Assembly (NCBI RefSeq): GCF_014189535.1
Contig: NZ_CP050307.1
Location: forward strand, 248,001 to 312,000
DNA from: Rhizobium lusitanum
GTDB taxonomy: Bacteria; Pseudomonadota; Alphaproteobacteria; Rhizobiales; Rhizobiaceae
DNA length: 64,000 nucleotides
Direction of reading: 5' to 3'
Made by a program: the position numbers and the translations under genes. Every line of letters begins with the position of its first letter. Position 1 is the stretch's first letter. The notes beneath the pieces are model-generated. The model worked only from the letters and a program-made list of their open reading frames with translations, had not been told where the DNA came from and did no database searches. Positions 26,952 to 35,558 of the stretch are shown here, piece after piece.

Positions 26952-27818
26952 TCAGGCCAGTCGAGCTTGGGAGATGAATTTGTGGACATCGTTGTTCAGG
27001 ATTAACGGTAGGAACCTGTCGATTTTTTCATCGGTCCAGTTCCACCAGGCGATCTTCTGAAGAGCGGCGGCGATATCCTGGGGATGTCGCCGTTTGATTA
27101 TTTTCGCGGGGTTTCCGCCGTGGATCTCATAGGGAGGCACATCCCGAGTGACGACCGATCCGGCTGCGATGATAGCGCCGTCACCAATTGTTACTCCAGA
27201 TAAGATTATTGATCGGGTGCCAATCCAGACGTCACTACCGATCACCACGGCTCCTTTCGCGGTATGATCTTCAGCGTCTCGTGGCGCCCCTGGCCAATAG
27301 GGGGATAAGTAGGCAAAGGGGTAGGTGGTGGCCGAATTGTAGGAATGGTTCGCCAGAATAATCGTCACGTCGGGACCGATCGAAGTGAACCTACCGATCT
27401 CCAGCGGGGCATAACCTTGCTCAAGCACGGTGGGTTCGCCATAGGTGTGATCGCCGATTGACCAGCTAAAGTGTTCAATTTGCCTCGCAAAATGTTGGCT
27501 CGTACCAGGCCGAATTGCGATTATCGGTCCGGTTCCTTTTGCTTGAAAGCGCAATCGGATACTGGGTCGTGGAATGAATGTGCCTTCAAAGACGACTTCC
27601 GGCTCTACATTTCGGTTTAGGCGCGCGGTTAGTGTGCCCTCGCTATCGTACAATCGAATTTCAGCATTCTCACAGCCCCAGGCAGACAGGTTAATACTTT
27701 GATAGCCATATATATTTCCGTCTGGCATCAGCTTCAGATTTTCCGCGTAGACGTTTCCCGCAACATGTGAGTAAGTCCAGATGTAATCGCTAATCTGCTC
27801 TTTACTAAGGTCTTCCAT
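26952..27818 (-). CDS. Hexapeptide-repeat acetyltransferase (Xat/Vat type)
   Basis: This is a 288-residue protein. I start it at ATG 27818 (MEDLSKEQ) because GGAGGAAT lies five bases upstream; a longer frame from GTG 27935 has no ribosome site. Residues 1-125 are a beta-rich domain of unknown type. The C-terminal 165 residues are a left-handed beta-helix: [27 protein letters not shown] with the His expected in the active site, [53 protein letters not shown]. Such enzymes O-acetylate antibiotics or sugars; here a surface-polysaccharide sugar is likely from position. It is convergent with the beta-helix gene. Confidence 0.85.
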   Translation of the reverse strand: MEDLSKEQISDYIWTYSHVAGNVYAENLKLMPDGNIYGYQSINLSAWGCENAEIRLYDSEGTLTARLNRNVEPEVVFEGTFIPRPSIRLRFQAKGTGPIIAIRPGTSQHFARQIEHFSWSIGDHTYGEPTVLEQGYAPLEIGRFTSIGPDVTIILANHSYNSATTYPFAYLSPYWPGAPRDAEDHTAKGAVVIGSDVWIGTRSIILSGVTIGDGAIIAAGSVVTRDVPPYEIHGGNPAKIIKRRHPQDIAAALQKIAWWNWTDEKIDRFLPLILNNDVHKFISQARLA

Positions 27819-28290
27819 ATATTCCTCCGGGATCGCGCCACGTTGAGTGCGGAACCTCTGTCTTGCTTTCGCAATTTCGGATTCCCAAAATGCCAGCAAT
27901 GCAAGACCGCCGCCAGAGCAACGAAAAATCTCCACAAAGACACTTCATTGCGTCTGAATGAAATCACCTAGGCTCTAGGGTAGTTTATCGGAGATTATAT
28001 GTCCGCTATGACTTAAAGCCACAAGAGCGTTGATGATGCCTCCTATACCAATTGAAGTTGAAGTTAATCTCAATGCGGGTATGAGAAGCGTTGTTCCTAC
28101 TTGCTGCTGTCTGGTTACCAATTTCCCTCTCACACATTGCGTAGAGTGCTGTGTTAGTGCGCTTGGGCCACTGTTCCACCCCTTAAAAATTCACGGCATA
28201 CGTCACGTCAACCCCCATTCTAGACACCCCAGCTTACTTTCCGGTACTCTCCCGCCCGACCACAATCATCTCGGACATACAAACACCCCA
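27819..28290. other. Intergenic region between acetyltransferase and XRE regulator
   Basis: About 470 bp between divergent genes. No convincing gene was seen; one plus-strand frame from 28030 runs into the regulator, but its first 87 codons have no coding character. Promoters for both sides should lie here. Confidence 0.45.
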
Positions 28291-28908
28291 ATGAAAATCG
28301 ACATCCAGCCAAGCCAGCCAGGCACCGATGATCGTCCTTTAGCCACTAATCATGGTCGCCTCGGCACGCGGTTGCGGCTTGCCAGGCAGACGCTTGGGAT
28401 GACGTTGAAGGCGCTGGCGACGGCTGCGGACTGTTCGGAGAGTTTGCTTTCGAAGATTGAAAACGGCAAGGCGTCGCCCTCGTTGCCGATGCTGCATCGG
28501 CTGGTGGAGGTGCTGGGCACGAATATCGGCTGGATGTTCGAAGAGGCGGATGGCGAGGAGGGGATCGTCTTTCGCGCTGGAACGCGCCCGTTGATCGGGC
28601 TTGATCCTCTGCGGCGCGGCGAGGGCATCTCGCTTGAGCGCATTATCCCTTATTCGCCAGGTCATCTGCTTCAGTGCAACATTCACCACATCGAACCGGG
28701 CGGGGAGAGTGCCGGGCCGATTCAGCATGCCGGCGAGGAAGTCGGCTATCTGCTTGCGGGCTCGATCGAACTGATGGTCGGTGAGAAGACCTTCAAGCTT
28801 TCGATCGGCGATTCCTTCGTGTTCAGGTCCGAACTGCCACATTGGTACAGAAACGTCGGAACGACGCGCGCCAGCATATTTTGGGTCAATACGCCGGCGA
28901 CATTCTGA
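28291..28908 (+). CDS. XRE-family regulator with cupin domain
   Basis: This is a 205-residue regulator. Residues 25-80 are a HTH_3 domain (LGTRLRLARQTLGMTLKALA, CSESLLSKIENGKASPSLPMLHRLVEVLG). Residues 120-203 are a cupin_2 barrel with GESAGPIQHAGEEVGYLLAGSIEL, GDSFVFRSELPHWYRNVG and IFWVNTPATF; the His/Glu pattern could bind metal or a small ligand. I start at ATG 28291; the longer frame lacks coding features, although no strong ribosome site is visible. It is followed by a long inverted repeat and the catabolic operon on the same strand, so it is the likely operon regulator. Confidence 0.88.
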   Translation: MKIDIQPSQPGTDDRPLATNHGRLGTRLRLARQTLGMTLKALATAADCSESLLSKIENGKASPSLPMLHRLVEVLGTNIGWMFEEADGEEGIVFRAGTRPLIGLDPLRRGEGISLERIIPYSPGHLLQCNIHHIEPGGESAGPIQHAGEEVGYLLAGSIELMVGEKTFKLSIGDSFVFRSELPHWYRNVGTTRASIFWVNTPATF

Positions 28909-28970
28909 TCGTCCGATAGGATAGATGCGGAGCCTCTACGCCTTTCCGGCATGCGCTACACGAAGTCAAA

Positions 28971-29009
28971 TTCAAGAGACTTGACAATCATTCAAGTCTC
29001 TTGAATTAT
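28971..29009 (+). promoter_or_regulatory. Promoter with a 14-bp inverted-repeat operator upstream of the catabolic operon
   Basis: TTCAAGAGACTTGA (28971-28984) and TCAAGTCTCTTGAA (28992-29005) are exact inverted arms with a 7-base spacer. Each arm is itself nearly symmetric (TCAAG...CTTGA), so two dimers could bind. A consensus -35 TTGACA (28981-28986) lies inside the left half and a weak -10 AATTAT at 29004-29009, 17 bp downstream. The XRE-cupin protein is the obvious candidate ligand. Confidence 0.75.
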
Positions 29010-29067
29010 GCCCCCGCTGATAATGCCAATGAGCCCGGTCACGGGCCTTTCCGCAAGGGGAACACAT

Positions 29068-30009
29068 ATGCGCCTTTCTAGATATGCAGCCGGTTGCGCT
29101 GCAGCCGCAGCTTTGACGCTTGCTTTCGGCTCTGCATCCGCTTCCGCCGAAACCTTCGCGCTGGTGACCATCAACCAGCAAGCCCTCTTCTTCAATCAGA
29201 TCAATGACGGGGCGAAGGCCGCAGCCAAGGCTGTCGGAGCCGATCTCGTCATTTTCAACGCCAATAACGTGCCCAGCGCGCAGAACGACGCCATCGAGAA
29301 TTACATCACCCAGAAGGTCGACGGCATTATTCTGGTCGCTATCGACGTCAACGGCGTGAAGCCGGCGATCACGGCGGCCAAGAAGGCCGGCATCCCGGTC
29401 ATCGCCATCGATGCGCAGATCCCAGATGGCGATAACATCGCCTTCGTCGGTGTCGACAACACCAAGGCTGGTGGCGACATCGGCAAGTTTTACGCCGATT
29501 ACGTCAAGAGCAAGATGAGCGGCTCGGCCAAGATCGGCGTCGTCGGCGCGCTCAATTCTTTCATCCAAAACCAGCGTCTCGACGGCTTCAAGAAGGCAGT
29601 CGCAGACAGCGGCGAGAAGGTGATCTTTCTCGACACGGTCGACGGCCAGAACGTCCAGGACGTGGCGCTCAGCGCCGCCGAAAACCTGATGACGGCCAAT
29701 CCCGACATGACGACGCTCTATGCGACCGGCGAGCCGGCACTTCTTGGCGCGGTTTCGGCCGTCACAAGCCAGGGCCGGACCGGCGACATCAAGGTATTCG
29801 GCTGGGATCTGACCAAGCAGGCGATCGAAGGCATCGAGCAGGGCTGGGTCACCGCTGTCATCCAACAGGATCCGGCCGGCGAAGGCAAGGCTGCCGTCGA
29901 AGCGCTTGACAAGGTCAAAAAGGGTGGGACGATCGACAAGATCATCAATGTTCCGGTGACCATCGTCACCAAGGACAATGTCGATAAGTTCAAGGACATG
30001 TTCAAGTAA
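29068..30009 (+). CDS. Ribose-type ABC importer substrate-binding protein
   Basis: This is a 313-residue periplasmic protein. The signal peptide spans residues 1-27, ending ASASAETFA. The mature fold is Peripla_BP_4 (RbsB-like): ALVTINQQALFFNQINDGAKAAA, IENYITQKVDGIILVAIDVNGV, GIPVIAIDAQIPDGDNIAFVGVDN and VFGWDLTKQAIEGIEQGWVTAVIQQDP. The start ATG 29068 has AAGGGGAA upstream; the longer frame to 29008 overlaps the promoter. It is the first gene of the operon and is followed by a hairpin. The ligand is unknown; family members bind sugars and polyols. Confidence 0.92.
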   Translation: MRLSRYAAGCAAAAALTLAFGSASASAETFALVTINQQALFFNQINDGAKAAAKAVGADLVIFNANNVPSAQNDAIENYITQKVDGIILVAIDVNGVKPAITAAKKAGIPVIAIDAQIPDGDNIAFVGVDNTKAGGDIGKFYADYVKSKMSGSAKIGVVGALNSFIQNQRLDGFKKAVADSGEKVIFLDTVDGQNVQDVALSAAENLMTANPDMTTLYATGEPALLGAVSAVTSQGRTGDIKVFGWDLTKQAIEGIEQGWVTAVIQQDPAGEGKAAVEALDKVKKGGTIDKIINVPVTIVTKDNVDKFKDMFK

Positions 30010-30026
30010 GCAGCCCGAATGTGCGA

Positions 30027-30053
30027 CCGTGGCCATTGAGCGGCCACGGTTTT
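30027..30053 (+). terminator. Hairpin with T-run between binding-protein and ATPase genes
   Basis: CCGTGGCC (30027-30034) and GGCCACGG (30042-30049) form a perfect 8-bp stem with a 7-base loop followed by TTTT. This is a good intrinsic terminator or attenuator, 18 bp after the binding-protein stop, so downstream genes depend on readthrough. Confidence 0.7.
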
Positions 30054-30097
30054 CGCCACATCCGCATAGCAGAGACTTTTTCTCAGGTGGAAACGCC

Positions 30098-30892
30098 ATG
30101 AACGACGACATCTACCGCGTCAAGATGACCGGTATCTCCAAACGCTACCAGACGATCCAGACACTCGATAATGTATCGCTGACCTTGAAGCCCGGTGAAG
30201 TTCTCGGCCTCGTCGGTGATAATGGTGCCGGTAAGTCGACCTTGAGCAAGGTCCTCTCCGGAGCGGTCATTCCCGATTCCGGATCCATCGAAATCGATGG
30301 AAAGACCGTAAGCTTTGCATCTCCCGCGGATTCACGCGCAGCTCGTATCGAAATGGTCTACCAGGACCTCTCGCTCTGCGACAGCGTCGATGTGGCCGGT
30401 AATATCTTTCTCGGTCGCGAGCCCCGGCGCCGCCTGCTCGGCCTTCCGTTTCTCGACAACAGGAAGATGCATGACGAGGCGCGTGACATGCTCGACCGGC
30501 TCGGCATCGTCATTGCCGATACGCGGCTGAAGGTGGAAAACTTGTCTGGAGGCCAGCGTCAATCGATCGCGATCGGGCGGGCGGCCTCGTTCAATCCCTC
30601 CGTGCTGATCATGGACGAGCCGACGGCGGCGCTTGCCGTCGCAGAAGTCGAGGCGGTGCTCGATCTCATCAAGACGGTCAGTGCCCGTGGCGTCAGCGTC
30701 ATTCTCATTACCCATCGCCTCCAGGATCTATTCCTTGTCTGCGACCGCATCCAGGTCATGTACGAAGGGCGCAATGTCGCAGAACGCAGGATTGAAGACA
30801 CCAGCATCGAGGAGGTCGTCAATCTGATCGTCGGCCGCAAATTCCAGGCACGCTCGGCCGGCCATCGCAAAGACCAGGGAGCTCAGGCATGA
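30098..30892 (+). CDS. Sugar ABC importer ATPase, single domain
   Basis: This is a 264-residue ATPase with one nucleotide-binding domain: Walker A GDNGAGKST near 41-49, Q-loop in MVYQDLSLC, signature LSGGQRQS near 150 and Walker B VLIMDEPTAAL. It resembles the FrcA/XylG-like single-domain ATPases used in rhizobial sugar importers rather than the double RbsA type found at 6465-8015. The start ATG 30098 has AGGTGG upstream. Its stop overlaps the permease start (ATGA). Confidence 0.92.
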   Translation: MNDDIYRVKMTGISKRYQTIQTLDNVSLTLKPGEVLGLVGDNGAGKSTLSKVLSGAVIPDSGSIEIDGKTVSFASPADSRAARIEMVYQDLSLCDSVDVAGNIFLGREPRRRLLGLPFLDNRKMHDEARDMLDRLGIVIADTRLKVENLSGGQRQSIAIGRAASFNPSVLIMDEPTAALAVAEVEAVLDLIKTVSARGVSVILITHRLQDLFLVCDRIQVMYEGRNVAERRIEDTSIEEVVNLIVGRKFQARSAGHRKDQGAQA

Positions 30893-31914
30893 CGACGTCC
30901 TCTTCTACGGCACATGCGCCCGTTGCGGCGGCACCGCACTCGCGCATCCATAAAAGCAGATGGCGCGACAAGGTCATGAGCAATGGCAGCATCATTTCGA
31001 TCGCCCTGTTCTTCCTTGTCGTCTGCGTGTTCTTTTCCATCTATACCAGCGCCTTCCTGACGACGCCCAATCTGTTGAATGTCGTTCGACAGTCGGCACC
31101 ATTGCTGATCGTTGCCGCCGCCATGACATTCGTCATCACCACGGGCGGAATAGACCTTTCCGTTGGGTCGGTGCTTGCCTTGGCCGCCACTCTTTCTGCG
31201 GCGGCGCTGCAGGCGGGCATCGCCTGGCCGCTTGTCGTCGTGCTGATGCTGCTTCTCGGCGCAGCCGTTGGTGCCTTGCAGGGCTTCTTCATCGCTTATG
31301 AGCGCATTCCGGCATTTATCGTTACGCTTGCGGGGCTCTCGGTCGTGCGCGGTCTGGCATTGCTGATCACTGCCGGCTATTCCATCCCCGTGGACGCGGA
31401 GAGCCCGTTTACGGCAATTGGCAGGGCCTGGTTTCTAGGCGTGCCTGTTCCGGCGTTGATCGCGCTCCTTGTCTTGGTTCTCGCCTATATCGTGTTCAAT
31501 CAGACGCCGTTCGGCCGTTATGTGACCGGCGTCGGTGCCAATGCCGAGGCGGTGCGCCGCGCCGGCGTCAACACCCGCTTCGTCCCCCTCTGCGTCTATA
31601 TGCTGTCCGGTACGGCGGCGGCCCTTGCGGGCATCATTCTCGCAGCCCGGCTCGGCTCGGGATCCTCCAACTCCGGACAGGGTTTCGAGCTCGACGTCAT
31701 CGCTGCGGTGGTTCTCGGTGGCACGAGCCTGTTCGGCGGGCGTGGCACGATCCTGGGCACGGTTCTTGGCGCGCTGACTGTCGCCGTCATCGCCAACGGG
31801 CTGATCCTTGCGCATATGTCGCCGTTTCTCACGCCGATCGTTACCGGTGCCATCATCCTGATTGCGATCTGGCTGAACTTCCGGATCTTCAAGGGTGCCG
31901 TCAGGAGCCGATGA
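30889..31914 (+). CDS. Ribose-type ABC importer permease
   Basis: This is a 341-residue RbsC-family permease. The signature TTGGIDLSVGSVLALAATLS, the segment YERIPAFIVTLAGLSVVRGLALL and the late loop GGTSLFGGRGTILGTVLGAL are all present. The first ~35 residues are polar and cytoplasmic. It is the only permease in this operon, so it likely forms a homodimer with two copies of the ATPase. It overlaps the ATPase gene by four bases. Confidence 0.92.
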   Translation: MTTSSSTAHAPVAAAPHSRIHKSRWRDKVMSNGSIISIALFFLVVCVFFSIYTSAFLTTPNLLNVVRQSAPLLIVAAAMTFVITTGGIDLSVGSVLALAATLSAAALQAGIAWPLVVVLMLLLGAAVGALQGFFIAYERIPAFIVTLAGLSVVRGLALLITAGYSIPVDAESPFTAIGRAWFLGVPVPALIALLVLVLAYIVFNQTPFGRYVTGVGANAEAVRRAGVNTRFVPLCVYMLSGTAAALAGIILAARLGSGSSNSGQGFELDVIAAVVLGGTSLFGGRGTILGTVLGALTVAVIANGLILAHMSPFLTPIVTGAIILIAIWLNFRIFKGAVRSR

Positions 31915-31917
31915 AGC

Positions 31918-33003
31918 ATGGATCATTTGTTTGAAACTTCACCGCCGGAGCGGGCGCCGATCGGCATTGCATCCGGTACCGCCATGACGGTTCTGGGGCC
32001 GGTCTCGGTCGACGATCTCGGCATCACGCTCATGCACGAGCATATCCTGCTTGACGGTGCGCGGACCTGGAAATGCCCCTGCCATCCTGATGAAAGGCTG
32101 ATTGCCGAGCAGAAGGTCAATATCGAGATCGTCGGCGAGTTGCGGATGAATCCCTATATGAACCGCGACAATGTCTCGCTGGACGATAGTGATCTGGCGC
32201 TGGCCGAGCTGAAGAAATTCCAGGCGCTCGGCGGCCATACGGTCATAGAAGCGACCAATATCGGCATCGGGCGCGACCCGGAAAAGCTCGCGCGCATCTC
32301 ACGCATGTCCGGCATGAAGATCATCATGGGCACGGGGTTCTATCTGGAACATACCCATCCGGAATGGTTGAAGGGTATGGACCTCGACGCCGTCACGGAG
32401 TTCATCGTCAATGATGTTGGCGGCGGCGCCGAACAGCCCGATATCATGGCCGGTATCATCGGCGAGGTCGGTGTCAGCAAGGATTTTACTGCCGAGGAGC
32501 TGAAGTCACTCCGCGCCTCTGCCCGTGCTTCTCGTATCACCCGCTTGCCGCTTACGATCCATCTTCCCGGCTGGGAGAGGTTGGCGCATAAGGTGCTCGA
32601 TGTCGTCGAGGAGGAGGGGGCCGATCTCAGGCACACCGTCCTTTGCCACATGAACCCGAGCCACAACGACCTCGCCTATCAGAAGAGCCTGGCCGAGCGC
32701 GGCGCGTTTCTTGAATACGACATGATCGGCATGGATTATTATTATGCCGATCAGGACGCGCAATCACCGTCGGACGAGGAAAATGCCCGTGCCATCCGGT
32801 CGTTGGTCGATATGGGCTTTGTCGACCGGTTGCTGTTGTCGCAGGACGTGTTCCTGAAGATCATGCTGACGCGCTATGGCGGCTTTGGCTACGGCTACAT
32901 CCTCAAGCATTTCGTGCCACGGCTGCTGCGCCATGGTGTCGAGCAGGCGGCCATCGACCGCATGCTCACCGACAATCCGAAATCCGTTTTTTCCGCCGCT
33001 TGA
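31918..33003 (+). CDS. Phosphotriesterase-family hydrolase (PTE/PHP lactonase-like)
   Basis: This is a 361-residue metal-dependent hydrolase of the amidohydrolase superfamily. Metal ligands are visible: H40 and H42 in LMHEHILL, E183 in IIGEVGV in place of the carbamylated Lys of classical phosphotriesterase, H215 in LTIHLPG, H244 in LCHMNPS and D310 in LLSQDVF. Glu at the bridging position is seen in PTE-homology (PHP/YhfV-like) proteins and some lactonases. It probably opens a lactone or cleaves an ester or amide of the imported compound. It starts three bases after the permease stop, within the same operon. Confidence 0.87.
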   Translation: MDHLFETSPPERAPIGIASGTAMTVLGPVSVDDLGITLMHEHILLDGARTWKCPCHPDERLIAEQKVNIEIVGELRMNPYMNRDNVSLDDSDLALAELKKFQALGGHTVIEATNIGIGRDPEKLARISRMSGMKIIMGTGFYLEHTHPEWLKGMDLDAVTEFIVNDVGGGAEQPDIMAGIIGEVGVSKDFTAEELKSLRASARASRITRLPLTIHLPGWERLAHKVLDVVEEEGADLRHTVLCHMNPSHNDLAYQKSLAERGAFLEYDMIGMDYYYADQDAQSPSDEENARAIRSLVDMGFVDRLLLSQDVFLKIMLTRYGGFGYGYILKHFVPRLLRHGVEQAAIDRMLTDNPKSVFSAA

Positions 33004-33036
33004 CCGGCCAAGAAATCTGCATTGCAAGGAGCATAC

Positions 33037-33807
33037 ATGTCCAAGAAGAAGATCCTTCTCGCCGGGGAATCCTGGGTATCCACGGCAACCCACATCAAGG
33101 GTTTCGATCAGTTTCCAACCGTGACTTATCACACCGGCGCCGACGAACTGCTGGCCGCACTGAAGAACAGCGACTTCGACGTCACCTTCATGCCGGCGCA
33201 TGAGGCGCAGCGCGATTTCCCGCAGACTATCGAGGCGCTGTCCGCCTATGATGCGGTTGTCCTGTCGGATATCGGCGCGAACACGCTGCTGCTGCATCCC
33301 GATACCTGGATCCATTCCAAGACGACGCCGAACCGCCTGCGTCTGCTGCGCGACTATGTACGGGGTGGCGGCGGCCTGTTGATGTTCGGTGGCTACTACA
33401 GCTTCCAGGGCATCAATGGCGGTGCGCGTTACCGCAAGACGCCGGTCGAGGATGTCCTGCCGGTAGAATGCCTTCCCGTCGATGACCGGGTCGAGGTGCC
33501 GGAAGGGTTTACGCCCGTCGTTACGGGCGACGAGAGCCATCCGATCTTGGCAGGGCTCGGCAAGGACTGGCCGATTCTGCTCGGTTTCAACGAGGTTGTC
33601 GTCAAGGACGACGCGGAAGTCCTGGCGACTGTTTCCTCCGATTACGGCTCCCTGCCGCTGCTGGTCACGGGGCGCTATGGCAAGGGGCGCACGATTGCCT
33701 GGACATCGGACGTCGGGCCGCACTGGCTGCCGCAAGGCTTCATTGCCTGGAGTGGCTATAAGACGCTGTTTGAACAAATGCTCGCCTTCGCCACCGCCAA
33801 GGATTGA
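33037..33807 (+). CDS. GATase1-like protein
   Basis: This is a 256-residue protein of the putative glutamine amidotransferase family (GATase1_like). The class I amidotransferase fold is suggested by KKILLAGESWVSTATHIKGFDQF, YDAVVLSDIGANTLLL, YVRGGGGLLMFGGYYSFQG and GRTIAWTSDVGPHWLPQGF. The nucleophile elbow has Gly-Gly-Tyr where a catalytic Cys would be, so amidotransferase activity is unlikely; members may be trehalose-utilisation (ThuA)-like sugar-binding enzymes. ATG 33037 follows AAGGAG. Six bases separate it from the kinase gene. Confidence 0.75.
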   Translation: MSKKKILLAGESWVSTATHIKGFDQFPTVTYHTGADELLAALKNSDFDVTFMPAHEAQRDFPQTIEALSAYDAVVLSDIGANTLLLHPDTWIHSKTTPNRLRLLRDYVRGGGGLLMFGGYYSFQGINGGARYRKTPVEDVLPVECLPVDDRVEVPEGFTPVVTGDESHPILAGLGKDWPILLGFNEVVVKDDAEVLATVSSDYGSLPLLVTGRYGKGRTIAWTSDVGPHWLPQGFIAWSGYKTLFEQMLAFATAKD

Positions 33808-33813
33808 TGCGCC

Positions 33814-34719
33814 ATGCCGGTCCATGTCGTCGGCAATGTCTGTATCGATACCACGTTTCGGGTCGATCGCTTTCCGCTGCCAGGTGAGACGCTCAATGCG
33901 AGAGATCATTCGGACGGTGTCGGTGGCAAGGGCGTGAACCAGGCCGTTGCGGCCGCAAGGACCGGTGCTGATGTCCGGTTTTTTGCAGCACTCGGAACCG
34001 ATCTCGCCGCCGCTTTCATCAGGGAGCGGTTGAAAGGCGAGTTTGATCTGGGCGGGTTGTCGGAAAAGCCCTTGCCGAGCGACAGGTCGACGATCGTCGT
34101 CAACCGGGATGGCGAAAACCTAATCGTCAGCGGCGTTGCCTGCGCCGCTGATTTCGACCCCTTGCGGGAGACCGGTTTTGCTGCGTTGCTCACCAGCGGC
34201 GATAGTTTGGTCATGCAGGGTAATCTCAGGGCAACGGTCACCGATGCGTGCCTTCGGGCTGCGAAGGTTACGGGCGCGACGACCATCCTCAATCCGAGCC
34301 CCTTGTCGGGTGAAGTGCCTGATCTCACGGCGGTCGATATCGTCGTCGTCAATCAGGGTGAGGCATTCGAGATCACCGGTGACCCTGATCCCGAGCGGGC
34401 TGCGCGAGATCTTCTTCGGCGCGGCGCAAAGGCTGCGATCGTCACGCTGGGTGCCGAAGGATGTCTGCTTCTGGAAGGCGACACCGTCGATCTGATCCCC
34501 GCGATCAAGATGGCCGCGGTCGATACCAGCGGTGCCGGCGACGTCTTTTGCGGGTGTCTCGCCGGATGCCTGATGAAGGGGTGGACGCTCGCGCAATCGG
34601 CGCGGCTGGCGGTCGCCGCTGCCGCTCTGGCGGTTGGCCGCCCCGGAACCTTGGAAGCCTGCCCGAGCCGGGCGAAGCTGTTGAAACTTATGAACATAAT
34701 GGAGGCGGAAAGCCTATGA
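33814..34719 (+). CDS. PfkB/ribokinase-family carbohydrate kinase
   Basis: This is a 301-residue kinase. The N-terminal signature GGKGVNQAVAAARTGADVRFF and the C-terminal DTSGAGDVFCGCLAG with the catalytic Asp are both present. The family phosphorylates a hydroxymethyl group of sugars or nucleosides with ATP. In this operon it probably phosphorylates the carbohydrate part of the substrate before the BtpA-type TIM-barrel protein acts. Its stop overlaps the start of the next gene (ATGA), so the two products are made together. Confidence 0.9.
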   Translation: MPVHVVGNVCIDTTFRVDRFPLPGETLNARDHSDGVGGKGVNQAVAAARTGADVRFFAALGTDLAAAFIRERLKGEFDLGGLSEKPLPSDRSTIVVNRDGENLIVSGVACAADFDPLRETGFAALLTSGDSLVMQGNLRATVTDACLRAAKVTGATTILNPSPLSGEVPDLTAVDIVVVNQGEAFEITGDPDPERAARDLLRRGAKAAIVTLGAEGCLLLEGDTVDLIPAIKMAAVDTSGAGDVFCGCLAGCLMKGWTLAQSARLAVAAAALAVGRPGTLEACPSRAKLLKLMNIMEAESL

Positions 34720-35558
34720 CACCCTCCCAGAAGCCTGTCGGTCAAGCAGCTGGCGATGCACTTACCTCGCTCTTCGGCCGGACGAAGGTCGTGATCGGCG
34801 TCGTCCATCTGGCACCTTTGCCCGGCGCGCCGCGCTATGACGGCGAGGCGGTGGAAGCGATCTATCAACGCGGCCTCGACGACGCCAAAGCCTATCTGCA
34901 TGGCGGCTGCGACAGCGTCATCGTCGAAAATCACGGCGATATCCCTTTCTCGAAGCCCGACGATATCGGGCCGGAGACCGCAGCCTATATGTCGGTCGTG
35001 TCCGATCGCATCCGCCGTGAGCTCGGTCGCCCGATCGGCATTAACGTGCTGGCCAATGCCGCTATTCCTGCCTTGTCCATCGCCAGTGCATCGGGCGCGG
35101 GCTTCGTGCGGGTCAATCAATGGGCCAATGCCTATGTCGCCAATGAAGGTTTCATCGAAGGCGAGGCAGCGCGCGCGATGCGCTTTCGCGCCAGACTGCG
35201 GGCGAACGGCATCAAGATTTTCGCCGATGCGCATGTGAAGCACGGGGCGCATGCCATCGTTGCCGATAGGCCAGTCGAAGAACAGGTGAAGGACCTGGTC
35301 TTCTTCGATGCCGACGCCGTGATTGCAACCGGCCAGCGCACCGGCCATGCCGCCGATCTCGGCTATATCCGCATGATCAAGGAAGCGGCGGGCTTGCCGA
35401 CGCTTGTCGGAAGTGGTGTCACGCCGGAGAATGCCAATGACATTCTCGACATCGTCGATGGCGTCATCGTTGCAAGCTCGCTCAAACATGATGGTGTCTG
35501 GTGGAATGCCGTCGATCTGAAAAGGGTCGAGGCCTTCATCGCCGGATTGCGCCGATGA
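34716..35558 (+). CDS. BtpA/SgcQ-family TIM-barrel protein
   Basis: This is a 280-residue protein of the BtpA family (PF03437). Recognisable parts are VVIGVVHLAPLPGAPRY at the first strand, YLHGGCDSVIVENHGDIPF, GINVLANAAIPAL, FVRVNQWANAYV, KIFADAHVKHG and TLVGSGVTPENANDILDIVDGVIV, the last being a phosphate-binding element. BtpA was named for photosystem I biogenesis in cyanobacteria, and SgcQ lies in an E. coli sugar operon; no member's reaction is firmly established as far as I know. Between a kinase and an M20 hydrolase, a role on a phosphorylated sugar or nucleoside is likely. ATGA overlaps on both sides. Confidence 0.85.
   Translation: MTPSQKPVGQAAGDALTSLFGRTKVVIGVVHLAPLPGAPRYDGEAVEAIYQRGLDDAKAYLHGGCDSVIVENHGDIPFSKPDDIGPETAAYMSVVSDRIRRELGRPIGINVLANAAIPALSIASASGAGFVRVNQWANAYVANEGFIEGEAARAMRFRARLRANGIKIFADAHVKHGAHAIVADRPVEEQVKDLVFFDADAVIATGQRTGHAADLGYIRMIKEAAGLPTLVGSGVTPENANDILDIVDGVIVASSLKHDGVWWNAVDLKRVEAFIAGLRR

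Noticed and set aside
28972..30111. Minus-strand frame of 379 codons
   Set aside because: It is antisense to the binding-protein gene at 29068-30009 and its translation has no recognisable domain.
32764..33909. Minus-strand frame of 381 codons
   Set aside because: It mirrors the PTE-like and GATase1-like genes, both strongly supported on the plus strand.
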